Of a stretch of DNA of 47,153 nt, positions 13,355 through 21,392 are shown piece after piece. The first letter of the stretch is position 1, and each line of letters opens with the position of its first letter. The stretch comes from Acidimicrobiales bacterium (GTDB lineage: Bacteria; Actinomycetota; Acidimicrobiia; Acidimicrobiales; SZUA-35). The stretch is taken from assembly GCA_020629695.1 (NCBI GenBank), contig JAHDCV010000012.1, positions 14,271-61,423 on the forward strand, read 5' to 3'. Both the position numbers and the translations under genes were made by a program. The notes beneath the pieces were generated by a model. That model was not told the origin of the DNA. It ran no database searches and saw only the letters and a program-made list of their open reading frames with translations.

Positions 13355-14280
13355 ACCGGAAGAGTGGACTCGGCCGAGGCCTCGGGTCGCTGATCCCCGC
13401 GGACATCAGCGGGCCGGGGGAGTCCTCGGGCGGAGGCGATGAGCTGAGGAACGTGCCCGTCTCGGCGATCGAACCGAATGAATACCAACCGCGGGCGCGG
13501 TTCGACGAAGAGGCGCTGGTCTCGCTGACCGATTCCGTCCGAGAGCTCGGCGTGTTGCAACCGATTCTCGTACGAGAGCGCGAGGACGGTGGCTATGAGC
13601 TGATCGCGGGGGAGCGCCGCTGGCGAGCCGCCAAGCGAGCCGGCCTGCCCGACATTCCCGCGGTCATTCGTCGGATCGACGATCAGACATCACTCGAACA
13701 CGCGGTCGTCGAGAACCTGCATCGCGAGGATCTCAACGCGCTGGAAGAAGCCGCGGCGTACCAGCAGCTCATCTCCGACTTCGGTCTGACACAGGATGAA
13801 GTGGCGACGCGTGTCGGGAAGTCACGGTCGGCGGTCACGAACACGTTGCGCTTGTTTCAGCTCCCGGGCTCGGTCCAGCGCCAGGTTGCAGGGGGAGAGC
13901 TCGGCGCCGGTCATGCGCGTGCCTTACTCGGTTGTCACGATCGCGCCGAGCTCCAACGCCTCGCGGATGTCATCGTCCGTGAAGGTTGGTCGGTCCGCGA
14001 GGTCGAACGGGCCGTGCGCGAGTTGTCCTCTGATCCCTCTGAGGTCGGTGAGGGCGCATCGGCGGACGCTCTCGAGCCGAGCCAGCACGACAGTGAGCAG
14101 TCGACTCCGCGCCCCGGTGCGGTCAAGCCGGCTGCGGTGCTCGAACTCGAGGAGCTGCTCGCCGATCACCTGGACACGCGAGTGCGGATCTCCGGCGGCG
14201 AAGGAAACGGCAGAGTTTCGATCGACTTCGCTGATCTCGCTGACCTCGAGCGGATCTATCGCCGCATGGTTCAGGGCTGA
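13351..14280 (+). CDS. parB: Chromosome partitioning protein ParB
   Basis: CTP-binding clamp protein of 309 residues that loads at parS. The N-terminus GLGRGLGSLIP is the ParA-stimulating region. The CTPase/ParB domain contains EYQPRARFDEEAL (44-56), LIAGERRWRAAKRAGLP (84-100) and ENLHREDLN (121-129). The helix-turn-helix lies at about 146-166 (LTQDEVATRVGKSRSAVTN). The C-terminal dimerisation region ends in DLADLERIYRRMV. Translation is coupled to parA by a four-base overlap. Confidence 0.97.
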   Translation: MNRKSGLGRGLGSLIPADISGPGESSGGGDELRNVPVSAIEPNEYQPRARFDEEALVSLTDSVRELGVLQPILVREREDGGYELIAGERRWRAAKRAGLPDIPAVIRRIDDQTSLEHAVVENLHREDLNALEEAAAYQQLISDFGLTQDEVATRVGKSRSAVTNTLRLFQLPGSVQRQVAGGELGAGHARALLGCHDRAELQRLADVIVREGWSVREVERAVRELSSDPSEVGEGASADALEPSQHDSEQSTPRPGAVKPAAVLELEELLADHLDTRVRISGGEGNGRVSIDFADLADLERIYRRMVQG

Positions 14281-14299
14281 TTCTGGGTTCTCCCCAAGT

Positions 14300-14308
14300 T
14301 TGTCCACA
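14300..14308 (+). promoter_or_regulatory. Isolated DnaA box downstream of parB
   Basis: Exact TTGTCCACA between the parB stop and the terminator, flanked by CCCCAAG and TTGGGG. It is about 6.8 kb from the candidate oriC. Its occupancy is unknown. Confidence 0.5.
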
Positions 14309-14320
14309 GGTTGGGGAAAG

Positions 14321-14384
14321 CCTCAAGCTCCACCAGAGGCTTGAGGTCGGACGCGAAAGCGCCCGGACCAGACGGTCCGGGCGC
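14321..14384. terminator. Bidirectional terminator between parB and trxA
   Basis: Two consecutive perfect hairpins. The first has 8-base arms, CCTCAAGC (14321-14328) with GCTTGAGG (14339-14346). The second has 11-base arms, GCGCCCGGACC (14359-14369) with GGTCCGGGCGC (14374-14384) and a four-base loop. They lie in the convergent gap after parB (plus) and trxA (minus). There is no clear U-tract, as is common in high-GC actinobacteria. Confidence 0.85.
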
Positions 14385-14424
14385 AGTCAGACGTTGCGGT
14401 TCGTACCGCGAGCCAGGGACTCGA

Positions 14425-14745
14425 TCAGACGCCGAGCTCTTCCAGGAGTTGCGCCTTGCCCTTGGCGCCGACGACTCGCTTGTCGACCTCGCCGTCTCGG
14501 AAGACGAGCATGGTGGGGATGGACATGACGCCATACCGCTGGGCGATGGACGGGTTCTCATCGACGTTCAGCTTGGCGATGACCGCGTCACCCGCCTTCT
14601 CGACGGCGATTTCGTCGAGGATGGGGGCGATCATCTTGCAGGGGCCACACCATTCGGCCCAGAAGTCGACGACGACCGGCTCGGATGAGCCGGCGACCAC
14701 CTCGTCGAAGGTGGCCTCGGTCAGGTTGACGATGGCATCAGACAC
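14425..14745 (-). CDS. trxA: Thioredoxin
   Basis: Thiol-disulfide oxidoreductase of 106 residues. The active site WCGPC (Cys33, Cys36) lies in FWAEWCGPCKMIAP, and the cis-proline loop is SIPTMLVF. The GTG at 14745 (VSDAIVNLTEATF) has a GGAG ribosome-binding site and gives the normal length. The frame reads open 60 codons further upstream, but that part is a basic low-complexity shadow overlapping trxB. It lies 74 bases after trxB on the same strand, so the reductase and its substrate are probably co-expressed. Confidence 0.96.
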   Translation of the reverse strand: MSDAIVNLTEATFDEVVAGSSEPVVVDFWAEWCGPCKMIAPILDEIAVEKAGDAVIAKLNVDENPSIAQRYGVMSIPTMLVFRDGEVDKRVVGAKGKAQLLEELGV

Positions 14746-14819
14746 GAGATTCTCCGCGTGCTCGAGGGACGACTCGGTCGTCCCGTTGGTTGTTGAAGGA
14801 AACCATGGAGGGTTGGCTG

Positions 14820-15779
14820 CTATTCCTGGGCCTCGAGCCAGCGCTCGGCATCCAGAGCGGCGGCGCAGCCGGAGCCGGCGGCGGTGATGGCCTGCCGATA
14901 GACGTCGTCCTGGACGTCGCCGCATGCGAAGACCCCGGGAACAGATGTTCGACTGGTTCGGCCTTCGACCGCCAGATAGCCGTTGTCGTGCAGATCGAGT
15001 TGGCCGACGAAGAGGTCCGTGTTGGGGCGATGCCCGATGGCGATGAAGAGTCCGGTGAGGTCCATGGTCGAGGCCTCGCCCGTCACGGTGTCCTCGAGCG
15101 CCACCCCGGTCACACTCTGATCACCGAGGACCTCCGTGACCACCGCGTTCCAACGGAACTCGATCTTCGGGTTGGCCATCGCTCGGTCCTGCATGATCTG
15201 TGAGGCCCGGAGCTCGTCACGACGATGGATCACGGTCACCTTCGATGCGAACTTCGTCAGGAACATGGCCTCCTCCATGGCGGAGTCACCACCGCCGACC
15301 ATGCCGATGTGCTGGTCGCGGAAGAAGAAGCCATCGCAGGTCGCGCAGGTCGAGACGCCGTGTCCGATGAGACGGGTCTCATTCGGTACGTCGAGCATGA
15401 GGGCTTTGGCTCCGGTCGAGACGATCACACTCTCGGCGAGATGCGTCGGTTCCGGTGCGTCCGGGTCGCCCACCCAGATCTTGAACGGGCGCTCGGAGAA
15501 ATCGACCTTGCTCGCGCGCACGGTGTGCATCTCCGCGCCGAACCGCTCGGCCTGGGCTCGGAAGTTCATCATGAGCTCCGGACCCATGATCCCCTCGGGG
15601 AAGCCGGGGAAGTTCTCGACCTCGGTGGTGAGCATCAGCTGGCCGCCTGGCTGGTCGCCGGTGGAGGAGGGCTCACCTTCGAGGACCAGTGGCGAGAGGC
15701 TGGCTCGAGCCGTGTAGATGGCTGCGGTCAGCCCGGCCGGGCCGCTCCCGATGATGACGACGTCGTGGATGGTCGGCAT
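14820..15779 (-). CDS. trxB: Thioredoxin reductase
   Basis: FAD-dependent NADPH reductase of 319 residues that recycles thioredoxin. The FAD-binding motif is GSGPAG (11-16), the redox-active pair is CATC (Cys145, Cys148), and the NADPH-binding motif is GGGDSA (162-167). The C-terminal FAD-binding block is GVFACGDVQD. The ATG at 15779 is preceded by a GAGAGGAG purine-rich ribosome-binding site. The trxB-trxA pair next to parB is conserved in actinobacteria. Confidence 0.97.
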   Translation of the reverse strand: MPTIHDVVIIGSGPAGLTAAIYTARASLSPLVLEGEPSSTGDQPGGQLMLTTEVENFPGFPEGIMGPELMMNFRAQAERFGAEMHTVRASKVDFSERPFKIWVGDPDAPEPTHLAESVIVSTGAKALMLDVPNETRLIGHGVSTCATCDGFFFRDQHIGMVGGGDSAMEEAMFLTKFASKVTVIHRRDELRASQIMQDRAMANPKIEFRWNAVVTEVLGDQSVTGVALEDTVTGEASTMDLTGLFIAIGHRPNTDLFVGQLDLHDNGYLAVEGRTSRTSVPGVFACGDVQDDVYRQAITAAGSGCAAALDAERWLEAQE

Positions 15780-15801
15780 GGCGCCGCGCTCCTCTCTGAG
15801 T

Positions 15802-15815
15802 GACCCGTACGGGTC
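15802..15815. promoter_or_regulatory. Palindrome upstream of trxB
   Basis: GACCCGTACGGGTC is a perfect 14-base palindrome located 23-36 bases upstream of the trxB start. Its position would suit an operator or a promoter-overlapping site. No regulator can be named from sequence. Confidence 0.4.
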
Positions 15816-15835
15816 CGTGACGACTGGAGAACCAC

Positions 15836-15856
15836 GGGAAGCACGCGTTGCTTCCC
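15836..15856 (-). terminator. Hairpin between the small membrane protein gene and trxB
   Basis: Perfect 8-base arms GGGAAGCA (15836-15843) and TGCTTCCC (15849-15856) with a five-base loop, ten bases past the stop of the gene at 15867-16196. It probably ends that transcript before trxB. Confidence 0.65.
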
Positions 15857-15866
15857 CCGGCGGAGA

Positions 15867-16196
15867 TCAGGAGTCGCGCTTGCGCCAGACAAGGGCGCCG
15901 ACGGCGGTGAAGATCGTGCCGAGGCCCACGTAGGTGATCCACACCGCGCGGTCGCGCTCGATCCCGGGGATCGCGTCGATCCCGAGGTTCAGGACACGCA
16001 CGAGGAAGACGAGCATGAGCAGGGCGAACAGCACACCGATCACGGCGATCGCCACGCCGTAGACGACGACTCGGGAGATCTCGAGGGCCTTGCCGGTCGT
16101 CTTCTCGCGCACCTTGCCGACCGACTGCACGACGGTCTCGGTGGCCTTGGCCGACCAATCGGCGGACGACGTTCCGGGGGACTGAACTTCCGACAT
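15867..16196 (-). CDS. Small membrane protein, possibly holin-superfamily-like
   Basis: Protein of 109 residues starting at the ATG (MSEVQSPGTSSADW). A Ser/Thr-rich soluble N-terminus and a short amphipathic stretch (VGKVREKTTGKALEIS) precede two membrane segments, about 46-67 (VVYGVAIAVIGVLFALLMLVFL) and 82-101 (AVWITYVGLGTIFTAVGALV). It ends in basic WRKRDS. The architecture resembles small phage-holin-type or DUF948-like actinobacterial membrane proteins, but no family can be assigned firmly. It lies between the anti-sigma gene and trxB, so envelope or redox stress control is possible. Confidence 0.7.
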   Translation of the reverse strand: MSEVQSPGTSSADWSAKATETVVQSVGKVREKTTGKALEISRVVVYGVAIAVIGVLFALLMLVFLVRVLNLGIDAIPGIERDRAVWITYVGLGTIFTAVGALVWRKRDS

Positions 16197-16237
16197 CGGA
16201 GACGACTCTAACCCGCCAACCGACGCGGCAGACCACC

Positions 16238-17218
16238 TCAGGTGGGGGAGCACTCCGGGAGGGTGAACACCATGGCCTCGAATCCGGTTCCGGCCTCGTC
16301 GTCGGCGAGCAGATGGATCTCGTGGTCGATCAGGCCATCCGGTGACGTTCCGGGCGCGACGTGGAGCGTGACGCGGTCTTCGATCAGTGCGCAGACGGGT
16401 GCGATCGGTTCGATTCCGTTCTCCCATCGCGCCACCATCTCCTCGAGGAGCAGTTCGGGGCGGTCGACGTCGACGAGCACTGGTATGTCGCTCTCGTCCT
16501 GCGGTGCCAGACCGGTATCCGCCTCTCCGGTGTCGTCCGACGCCGTTTCAGCCGCTTGATCGCCCTCGGTGTCGTCCATGGACTCTTCGTCCGCGGTGTC
16601 GGATTCCTCGACCGCCATCTCTTCCATGGCCTCTTCTTCCATGGCCTCCTCGGCGACGTCCATGGACTCTTCGGCCATGGACGCTGCATCTCCGGCGTCG
16701 TCCGCCGAGTCGGAGTCGAACGAGCGCGCTGCGTCGTCGGCCGCGTCCTCCATGCTCGCGGTGGCCAGATCGGCGGCGTCGTCATCGCCACCCGTGAGAG
16801 GAATCGCAACACCGACGAGCAGGACGACACCAGCGGCGGCTGCCGCGAGGGCGCCCAGCGGTCGGCGACGTCGGTCGGGTCGCGCCATCGCCACCACGTC
16901 GGGGACCGCCGCCGACGCTGTGCTGCTCGGAGCTGTGCCGCCCGAGAGCGGTCCCGCGCCGGCGCGGAGATCGATGTCCGCATCGCCGGCGCTGGAAGCC
17001 TGCAGGTCGTCGAACGCCGCCAGCGCCGCGCCCAGGTGACGTCGGCGGGTGAAGGGATCGGCGACGCCGAGATCCCCCCCGGTGGACACCTGTTCCGACA
17101 CCTCCCGGAACCGCTCGACTTCGGCGAGCATCGACGGGTCGGCCTCGACACGGGCGCGCTCGACCGCTGTGGCGTCACCGTCCAGGTAGGCGGAGATGAG
17201 TTCGTCGCGCTCGGTCAT
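16238..17218 (-). CDS. Putative transmembrane anti-sigma factor
   Basis: Membrane protein of 326 residues directly downstream of an ECF sigma factor gene, with a 16-base gap. The N-terminus MTERDELISAYLDGDATAVERARVEAD has the LSAYLDGE-like start of anti-sigma domains, but no HxxxCxxC zinc motif is present. One membrane segment lies at about 120-141 (ALAAAAAGVVLLVGVAIPL). The outer part is very acidic, with repeated Glu/Met blocks (DVAEEAMEEEAMEEMAVEES), and ends in a small folded domain with VCALIEDRVTLHVAPG. It probably holds the sigma factor at the membrane until a signal arrives. Function is inferred from position and topology. Confidence 0.78.
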   Translation of the reverse strand: MTERDELISAYLDGDATAVERARVEADPSMLAEVERFREVSEQVSTGGDLGVADPFTRRRHLGAALAAFDDLQASSAGDADIDLRAGAGPLSGGTAPSSTASAAVPDVVAMARPDRRRRPLGALAAAAAGVVLLVGVAIPLTGGDDDAADLATASMEDAADDAARSFDSDSADDAGDAASMAEESMDVAEEAMEEEAMEEMAVEESDTADEESMDDTEGDQAAETASDDTGEADTGLAPQDESDIPVLVDVDRPELLLEEMVARWENGIEPIAPVCALIEDRVTLHVAPGTSPDGLIDHEIHLLADDEAGTGFEAMVFTLPECSPT

Positions 17219-17234
17219 GGCAGTTCCTTGGACG

Positions 17235-17717
17235 TCACGACGGGGGCTCCTGGTTCCCGAGTCGTTCCGCGAGCTGTCGCCGCGCCCGAGCGATTCGTGA
17301 TCTCACGGTGCCCGGGGCGAGCCCGAGTGTGTCCGCGATCTCTGCGTAATCGAGCCCTTCGAGATCACGGAGCACGAGCGGAGCTCGGAACTCCGGGGTC
17401 AGCGTCGCGAGCGCCGACATCACCTGATCCCGTTGGGCGACGTCGTCGCCGAGCTGATCATGTGATCCGGTCGGTCCCGCCGGCTCGATCTCGTCCTCGG
17501 TCGGCACCGGCCGCCGTCCGCGACGGCGGAGCTCGTCCAGACAGGCGTTGGTGGCGACTCGGTAGGCCCACGTGGAGAACGCCGAGCGTCCATCGAACCG
17601 ATCGAGCCCTCGCACGATCGCGAGCAGCGCCTCCTGCGTTGCGTCGTCGCCGTCGGCGACGTTGCCGGCGATCCGACGGCAGCGGGCCGAGATCCGGTCG
17701 TAGTGCCGCTCGAGCAA
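17235..17717 (-). CDS. ECF-family RNA polymerase sigma factor (SigM-like position)
   Basis: Sigma-70 family protein with region 2 (DDATQEALLAIVRGLDRFDGRSAFSTWAYRVATNACLDELRRR) and region 4 (LPPEFRAPL-type TLTPEFRAPLVLRDLEGLDY, then the helix-turn-helix AEIADTLGLAPGTVRSRIARAR). The only in-frame start is TTG at 17717, giving 160 residues. Codons upstream of it still read as a typical ECF N-terminus (DLELVQRAQAGDRGALDQ), but the open frame back to a stop near 17890 contains no ATG, GTG or TTG. The true start may be at the ATG at 17794 in another frame, with a one-base slip or sequence error between. Neighbours (kinase, anti-sigma, trxB) match the SigM locus of mycobacteria. Confidence 0.88.
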   Translation of the reverse strand: MLERHYDRISARCRRIAGNVADGDDATQEALLAIVRGLDRFDGRSAFSTWAYRVATNACLDELRRRGRRPVPTEDEIEPAGPTGSHDQLGDDVAQRDQVMSALATLTPEFRAPLVLRDLEGLDYAEIADTLGLAPGTVRSRIARARRQLAERLGNQEPPS

Positions 17718-17844
17718 TTGATCGAGCGCGCCGCGGTCGCCGGCTTGGGCCCGTTGAACGAGCTCGAGGTCGGACGTGGCGCTGATGCGTCCATGCTGCC
17801 CGTTCGGTACGTGCCAGGTGGGGACCCGTCGTCGCGACGGGCCC

Positions 17845-19425
17845 TCAACGCAGGCGGACGTCGACGATCTCCAACCGGAGCGCCCCGTCGGTCATCGACC
17901 GGCCCTGCTCGGTGATCCACAGCACGACTTCGTCACCGACCGGTTCGGACGGCAGTTCGATCACCGCTGAACCGGACGCACCGTCGACGCCTCCGACCGG
18001 CGCCGCCCAGCCCTGTGGGATGTCGCCGAGATCAGTACCGACGTAGACCTCGATCGTCCAACCCTCGGTGAGGGTGTCGATCTCGACGGCCCGGACGGCG
18101 GCCGGCCCCTCGAGGTCCAGTCGAAGCCCCACGCCGTCCTTCAGACCGCCGAGCGCCGGCCGGCGATAGGTCTCCGTCGGCCAGGCCGTGGATGGGTCGC
18201 CGTCGAACGCGGCGGGTGCCCGCTCGTTCTGCTCGACGTCGTCGCCACCCGGATCCAGCGGTGTGGCCGACGCGATGACGGGGTCGACCAGTTCGATGAT
18301 GGGGGACAGCACCGTCGTCGGACCGGCGTCCGGTTCCGTGTTCACCGTGGTGTCGATGTCGTCGTCGCCCCGTCCCCCGACGGTGAAGAGCAACGATGCG
18401 ACCACGATCGCGACACCGACCAGGACGACCGCGAGCATGGATCCGAACCAGCTTCGCATCTTCGTGACGGGGATCTCGCCGATGTCGTGCTCGTCGAGTT
18501 CGATGTCGGGATCGAACGGCGCCGGTTCGGGTGTCCTGTCCGGCGAGATGAACACGGTCGCGTCCCGGCTTCCCGGGTCGAGATCGATGTCCACACCACT
18601 CAACTGGGCGTGGAGGTCGGCCGCGGTCGACGGGCGCGCACTGGGTTGGCGCCCGAGACAGCGATCGATGACGAGTTCGAGATCGATCGGGGCATCGGGT
18701 CGATGGCGCCGCAGGAGCGGTGCGGCCTGGTGCAGACGGGCCAGCGCGGTCGCGGCGTCGCTCTCGGCCCGGAAGGGCACGTGCCCCGTGGCGCACTCGA
18801 AGAGCACGACGCCGAGCGAATAGATGTCCGACCTGGGATCGATCGTGCCGCCCTCGACCTGCTCAGGCGAGAGGTACTTGGCGGTTCCGAGCAGTGTCCC
18901 GGTGACGGTGAGATCGGTGTCCTCGCTGGCCTTGGCGATTCCGAAGTCGGTGACGACGACCCGCTTGTCCGCACAGAGCAGGATGTTCGACGGCTTGATG
19001 TCGCGGTGGATCACGCCGCCGCGGTGCGCCTCGTGCAGCGCGTCGGCGACCTGCCGTCCGACCTCGAGCGTCATGGGGTCGTCGAGTTGCCCGAGGTCGT
19101 CGAGTGCTTCGCGGAGCGTCCGGCCGACGAGCAGTTCCATGACGATGGCCTCGAGTCCGCCATCACTGACGGTGTCGAAGATCGACACGATCGAAGGATG
19201 TGAGAGTCGGGCCGCCGCGACGGCCTCCCGCTGGAAGCGTGCGAGGAAACCCCGGTCGCCGGCCAGGTGTGGGTGGAGGACCTTGATCGCGACGGATCGC
19301 TCGAGCACCGGGTCGTGGCCGTGCCACACCTGAGCCATGCCACCGGTCGCGATGAGCGAGCGGAGCTCGTATCGGTCTCCGATGATGCGACCGGGCCGGA
19401 CGCCCGACTCCGACGGGTCGATCAC
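17845..19425 (-). CDS. Membrane Ser/Thr protein kinase with discoidin-like outer domain
   Basis: Receptor-type kinase of 526 residues, GTG start, overlapping the DUF6049 gene stop by four bases. The kinase domain (about 19-280) is complete: glycine loop IATGGMAQVW, Lys48 in VAIKVL, Glu67, HRDIKPSN (140-147), DFG (160-162) and SPEQ in place of APE. A juxtamembrane acidic linker leads to one membrane segment (329-349). The outer part (about 385-526) resembles the discoidin/F5-8C-like domain attached to mycobacterial MviN: FDGDPSTAWPTETY, LRLDLEGPAAVRAVEI and a GWTIEVYVG strand. No PASTA repeats are present. No MurJ/MviN flippase part is present, although this is the locus where mycobacteria encode it. 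Confidence 0.9.
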   Translation of the reverse strand: MIDPSESGVRPGRIIGDRYELRSLIATGGMAQVWHGHDPVLERSVAIKVLHPHLAGDRGFLARFQREAVAAARLSHPSIVSIFDTVSDGGLEAIVMELLVGRTLREALDDLGQLDDPMTLEVGRQVADALHEAHRGGVIHRDIKPSNILLCADKRVVVTDFGIAKASEDTDLTVTGTLLGTAKYLSPEQVEGGTIDPRSDIYSLGVVLFECATGHVPFRAESDAATALARLHQAAPLLRRHRPDAPIDLELVIDRCLGRQPSARPSTAADLHAQLSGVDIDLDPGSRDATVFISPDRTPEPAPFDPDIELDEHDIGEIPVTKMRSWFGSMLAVVLVGVAIVVASLLFTVGGRGDDDIDTTVNTEPDAGPTTVLSPIIELVDPVIASATPLDPGGDDVEQNERAPAAFDGDPSTAWPTETYRRPALGGLKDGVGLRLDLEGPAAVRAVEIDTLTEGWTIEVYVGTDLGDIPQGWAAPVGGVDGASGSAVIELPSEPVGDEVVLWITEQGRSMTDGALRLEIVDVRLR

Positions 19426-21392
19426 TCCACCACGGTACTTCGCTCACCCGCACCGGTCGCGGGCGACGCGGTCTCGTCGTCGACGGCGGCGTCACGCGAC
19501 CGCGTGGCGGCATCGGAGTGGCGGGTGTCGGGCTCGCCCGAGCCGGCGCCATCCACTTCCTGCGATCGTCGGCCCTTGCCGATCGACACGATCCACCAAC
19601 CGAGGAGGAACGCGAGCGCGGTGCCCGTGAGCAGCAGCCCGAGTCCGGGAACCGCCGTCGAGCGGATCCGGATGGTCGTTCGTGCCAGTTCGTGCCGTCC
19701 GTCGGGGGTCAGCACGATCACCTCGAGAGGTGTCAGGCCCAGGCTGCGGGTGACGACCTCGACATCGGTGGTGGTGGCCCCGGGGGGCAACTCGAGGACG
19801 ACGTCGTCCGGGGTGATCAGCTTGTCCGACTCGAACCGCAGGCGAACCCGGCGGGTGCCCGATGCGGTCGACTCGAATCGGATCGGGAGCGGGTGCCGCT
19901 CGGTCGCGAGCGTGACCGAACCCTGGTCCGGGAGTGTGACGAACGCGAGCGCCTCGTCGACCGACTGTGCGACCCGGTCGAGCGCCCTGGCCCGGTCGTC
20001 CTGGTTCCGGTCCGTCGTCACGGCCCCGGTCAGCTCGCTGCGGAGCCGGCCCGGTTGCGGATCACCGGTCACGTGGACCTCTCGGTAGCTCTCCAGGTCC
20101 GCCAGTGTCTCGGTCAGTGTCTCGGCCAGTGGCCGCAGGTCCTGGCTGGGTCGCTCCGCGGGAAGCACGGGGATGGCCCCGACGTCCCCGGCGATCTCGA
20201 GCAACGAGACCGGACCGACCGGTCCGGGGGAACTCAACGCGTCGAGCACCGTGTCGAGCGGGCCGGCGGCCACACGGCCATCGGCTGAGCCCGCACCGAG
20301 GATGATGGGGGACCGGTCGACCTGCGCGCGGAGGGTCAGCCGGGCCAGCAGCTCATGGACCCGCCCGACCTGATCGGGGTGCACGCGCAGGGCGCGGGAG
20401 TCATCGGGATCCGGGCGCACGCTCACGACCCGCGGATCCCGACGCAGGGTTCCCGACGACGAGCCGGTCGAGGTGTTGTCGATCACGACGAGTTCGCGGT
20501 CGCCGGCGAGCAGTTCGAGTCCGGCCTCGGTGAGTCGGAGATCGTTGACGACGAGTTCGTCGCTCAGGGGAAGTCCCAGGGCGTCGAACCGGGCTCGATC
20601 CGCGGCCGTCGCGTCGTGCCAGAGCTCACCGAGGTCGGTTTCGGCGAGCGCCGATGGGTCCAGTCGGATCACCCGCTCCGCCGTCACCGGGCGACCGGCG
20701 AGCGCCGACCGGAGTCGTCCGACGAGGTCGGGGGAGTTCTCGAGCTGGGTCAGGACGCCGCGTTCGAGGACCACGGTGACCGGGATGGACGGGTGCTCGG
20801 TCAGCAGCTCGATGGCGTCGTTGATCGTGAGATCGTCGGCCGCCGCCACCGGCATGAGGATCGCCACGGGAAGCGGATCGATCTCGGCGGTCTCGCTGGG
20901 GAGCCGGATCAGGTGGGTGTCGAGGCTCGCGACCCGGCCATCGGGGCCGTTGAGTGCCAGTTCGACCGGGTAGACGCCGTCGGTCGGGACGAAGATCCGC
21001 TCGGCGTCGCCGTTGGGTGCCGATCGGATCGGCAGCGAGACGACGAGATTGCCCACCTCGTCGCGGGGGAGTTCGGCGAGGGGAAAGCTCCGACGATTCA
21101 ACACGTCGATCGGTGTCGACCCCATGTCGTCCTCGGCTTCGAGCACGCCGAACAGCGTGAGGTCCAAGCGCTCCGCCGAGACGTCGGCCGGCCAGCGGAC
21201 CACGAGTTCGAACGTGCCGTCAGCGGGTACGAACGCGGTCTGGTCGACCACCGCGAAGGGCGGAGGGGTGAGCTGTCGCACCGGTCGCACGACGCTCGGT
21301 GCGCCACCGGCCGGAGCCGGCCCGACGAGCGCGGAGAGGAGCGCCGCGCCGACCAGCAGCGCTCTGGCGATCGAACGTCGTCGTGACCTCAC
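19422..21392 (-). CDS. DUF6049 secreted/membrane-anchored envelope protein
   Basis: Protein of 656 residues from the GTG at 21392, which overlaps the GNAT stop (GTGA). It has a signal peptide (RRRSIARALLVGAALLSALV) with a cut site near GPAPAGGAPS, a long extracellular region, one membrane segment near the end (about 587-607, VPGLGLLLTGTALAFLLGWW) and a charged cytoplasmic tail. The outer region has Ig-like strands at the start and before the membrane segment (RRVRLRFESDKLITPDDVVLELPPG). Position, topology and size match the actinobacterial family typified by Rv3909, located next to MviN and SigM; its function is unknown. A longer reading up to 23195 is a shadow of the deacetylase gene. Confidence 0.85.
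   Translation of the reverse strand: MRSRRRSIARALLVGAALLSALVGPAPAGGAPSVVRPVRQLTPPPFAVVDQTAFVPADGTFELVVRWPADVSAERLDLTLFGVLEAEDDMGSTPIDVLNRRSFPLAELPRDEVGNLVVSLPIRSAPNGDAERIFVPTDGVYPVELALNGPDGRVASLDTHLIRLPSETAEIDPLPVAILMPVAAADDLTINDAIELLTEHPSIPVTVVLERGVLTQLENSPDLVGRLRSALAGRPVTAERVIRLDPSALAETDLGELWHDATAADRARFDALGLPLSDELVVNDLRLTEAGLELLAGDRELVVIDNTSTGSSSGTLRRDPRVVSVRPDPDDSRALRVHPDQVGRVHELLARLTLRAQVDRSPIILGAGSADGRVAAGPLDTVLDALSSPGPVGPVSLLEIAGDVGAIPVLPAERPSQDLRPLAETLTETLADLESYREVHVTGDPQPGRLRSELTGAVTTDRNQDDRARALDRVAQSVDEALAFVTLPDQGSVTLATERHPLPIRFESTASGTRRVRLRFESDKLITPDDVVLELPPGATTTDVEVVTRSLGLTPLEVIVLTPDGRHELARTTIRIRSTAVPGLGLLLTGTALAFLLGWWIVSIGKGRRSQEVDGAGSGEPDTRHSDAATRSRDAAVDDETASPATGAGERSTVVE

Noticed and set aside
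16560-16700. Repeated GAA/ATG-like codons suggesting a tandem repeat element
   Set aside because: They encode the Glu/Met-rich outer region of the anti-sigma protein, with imperfect units, and are explained by protein composition.
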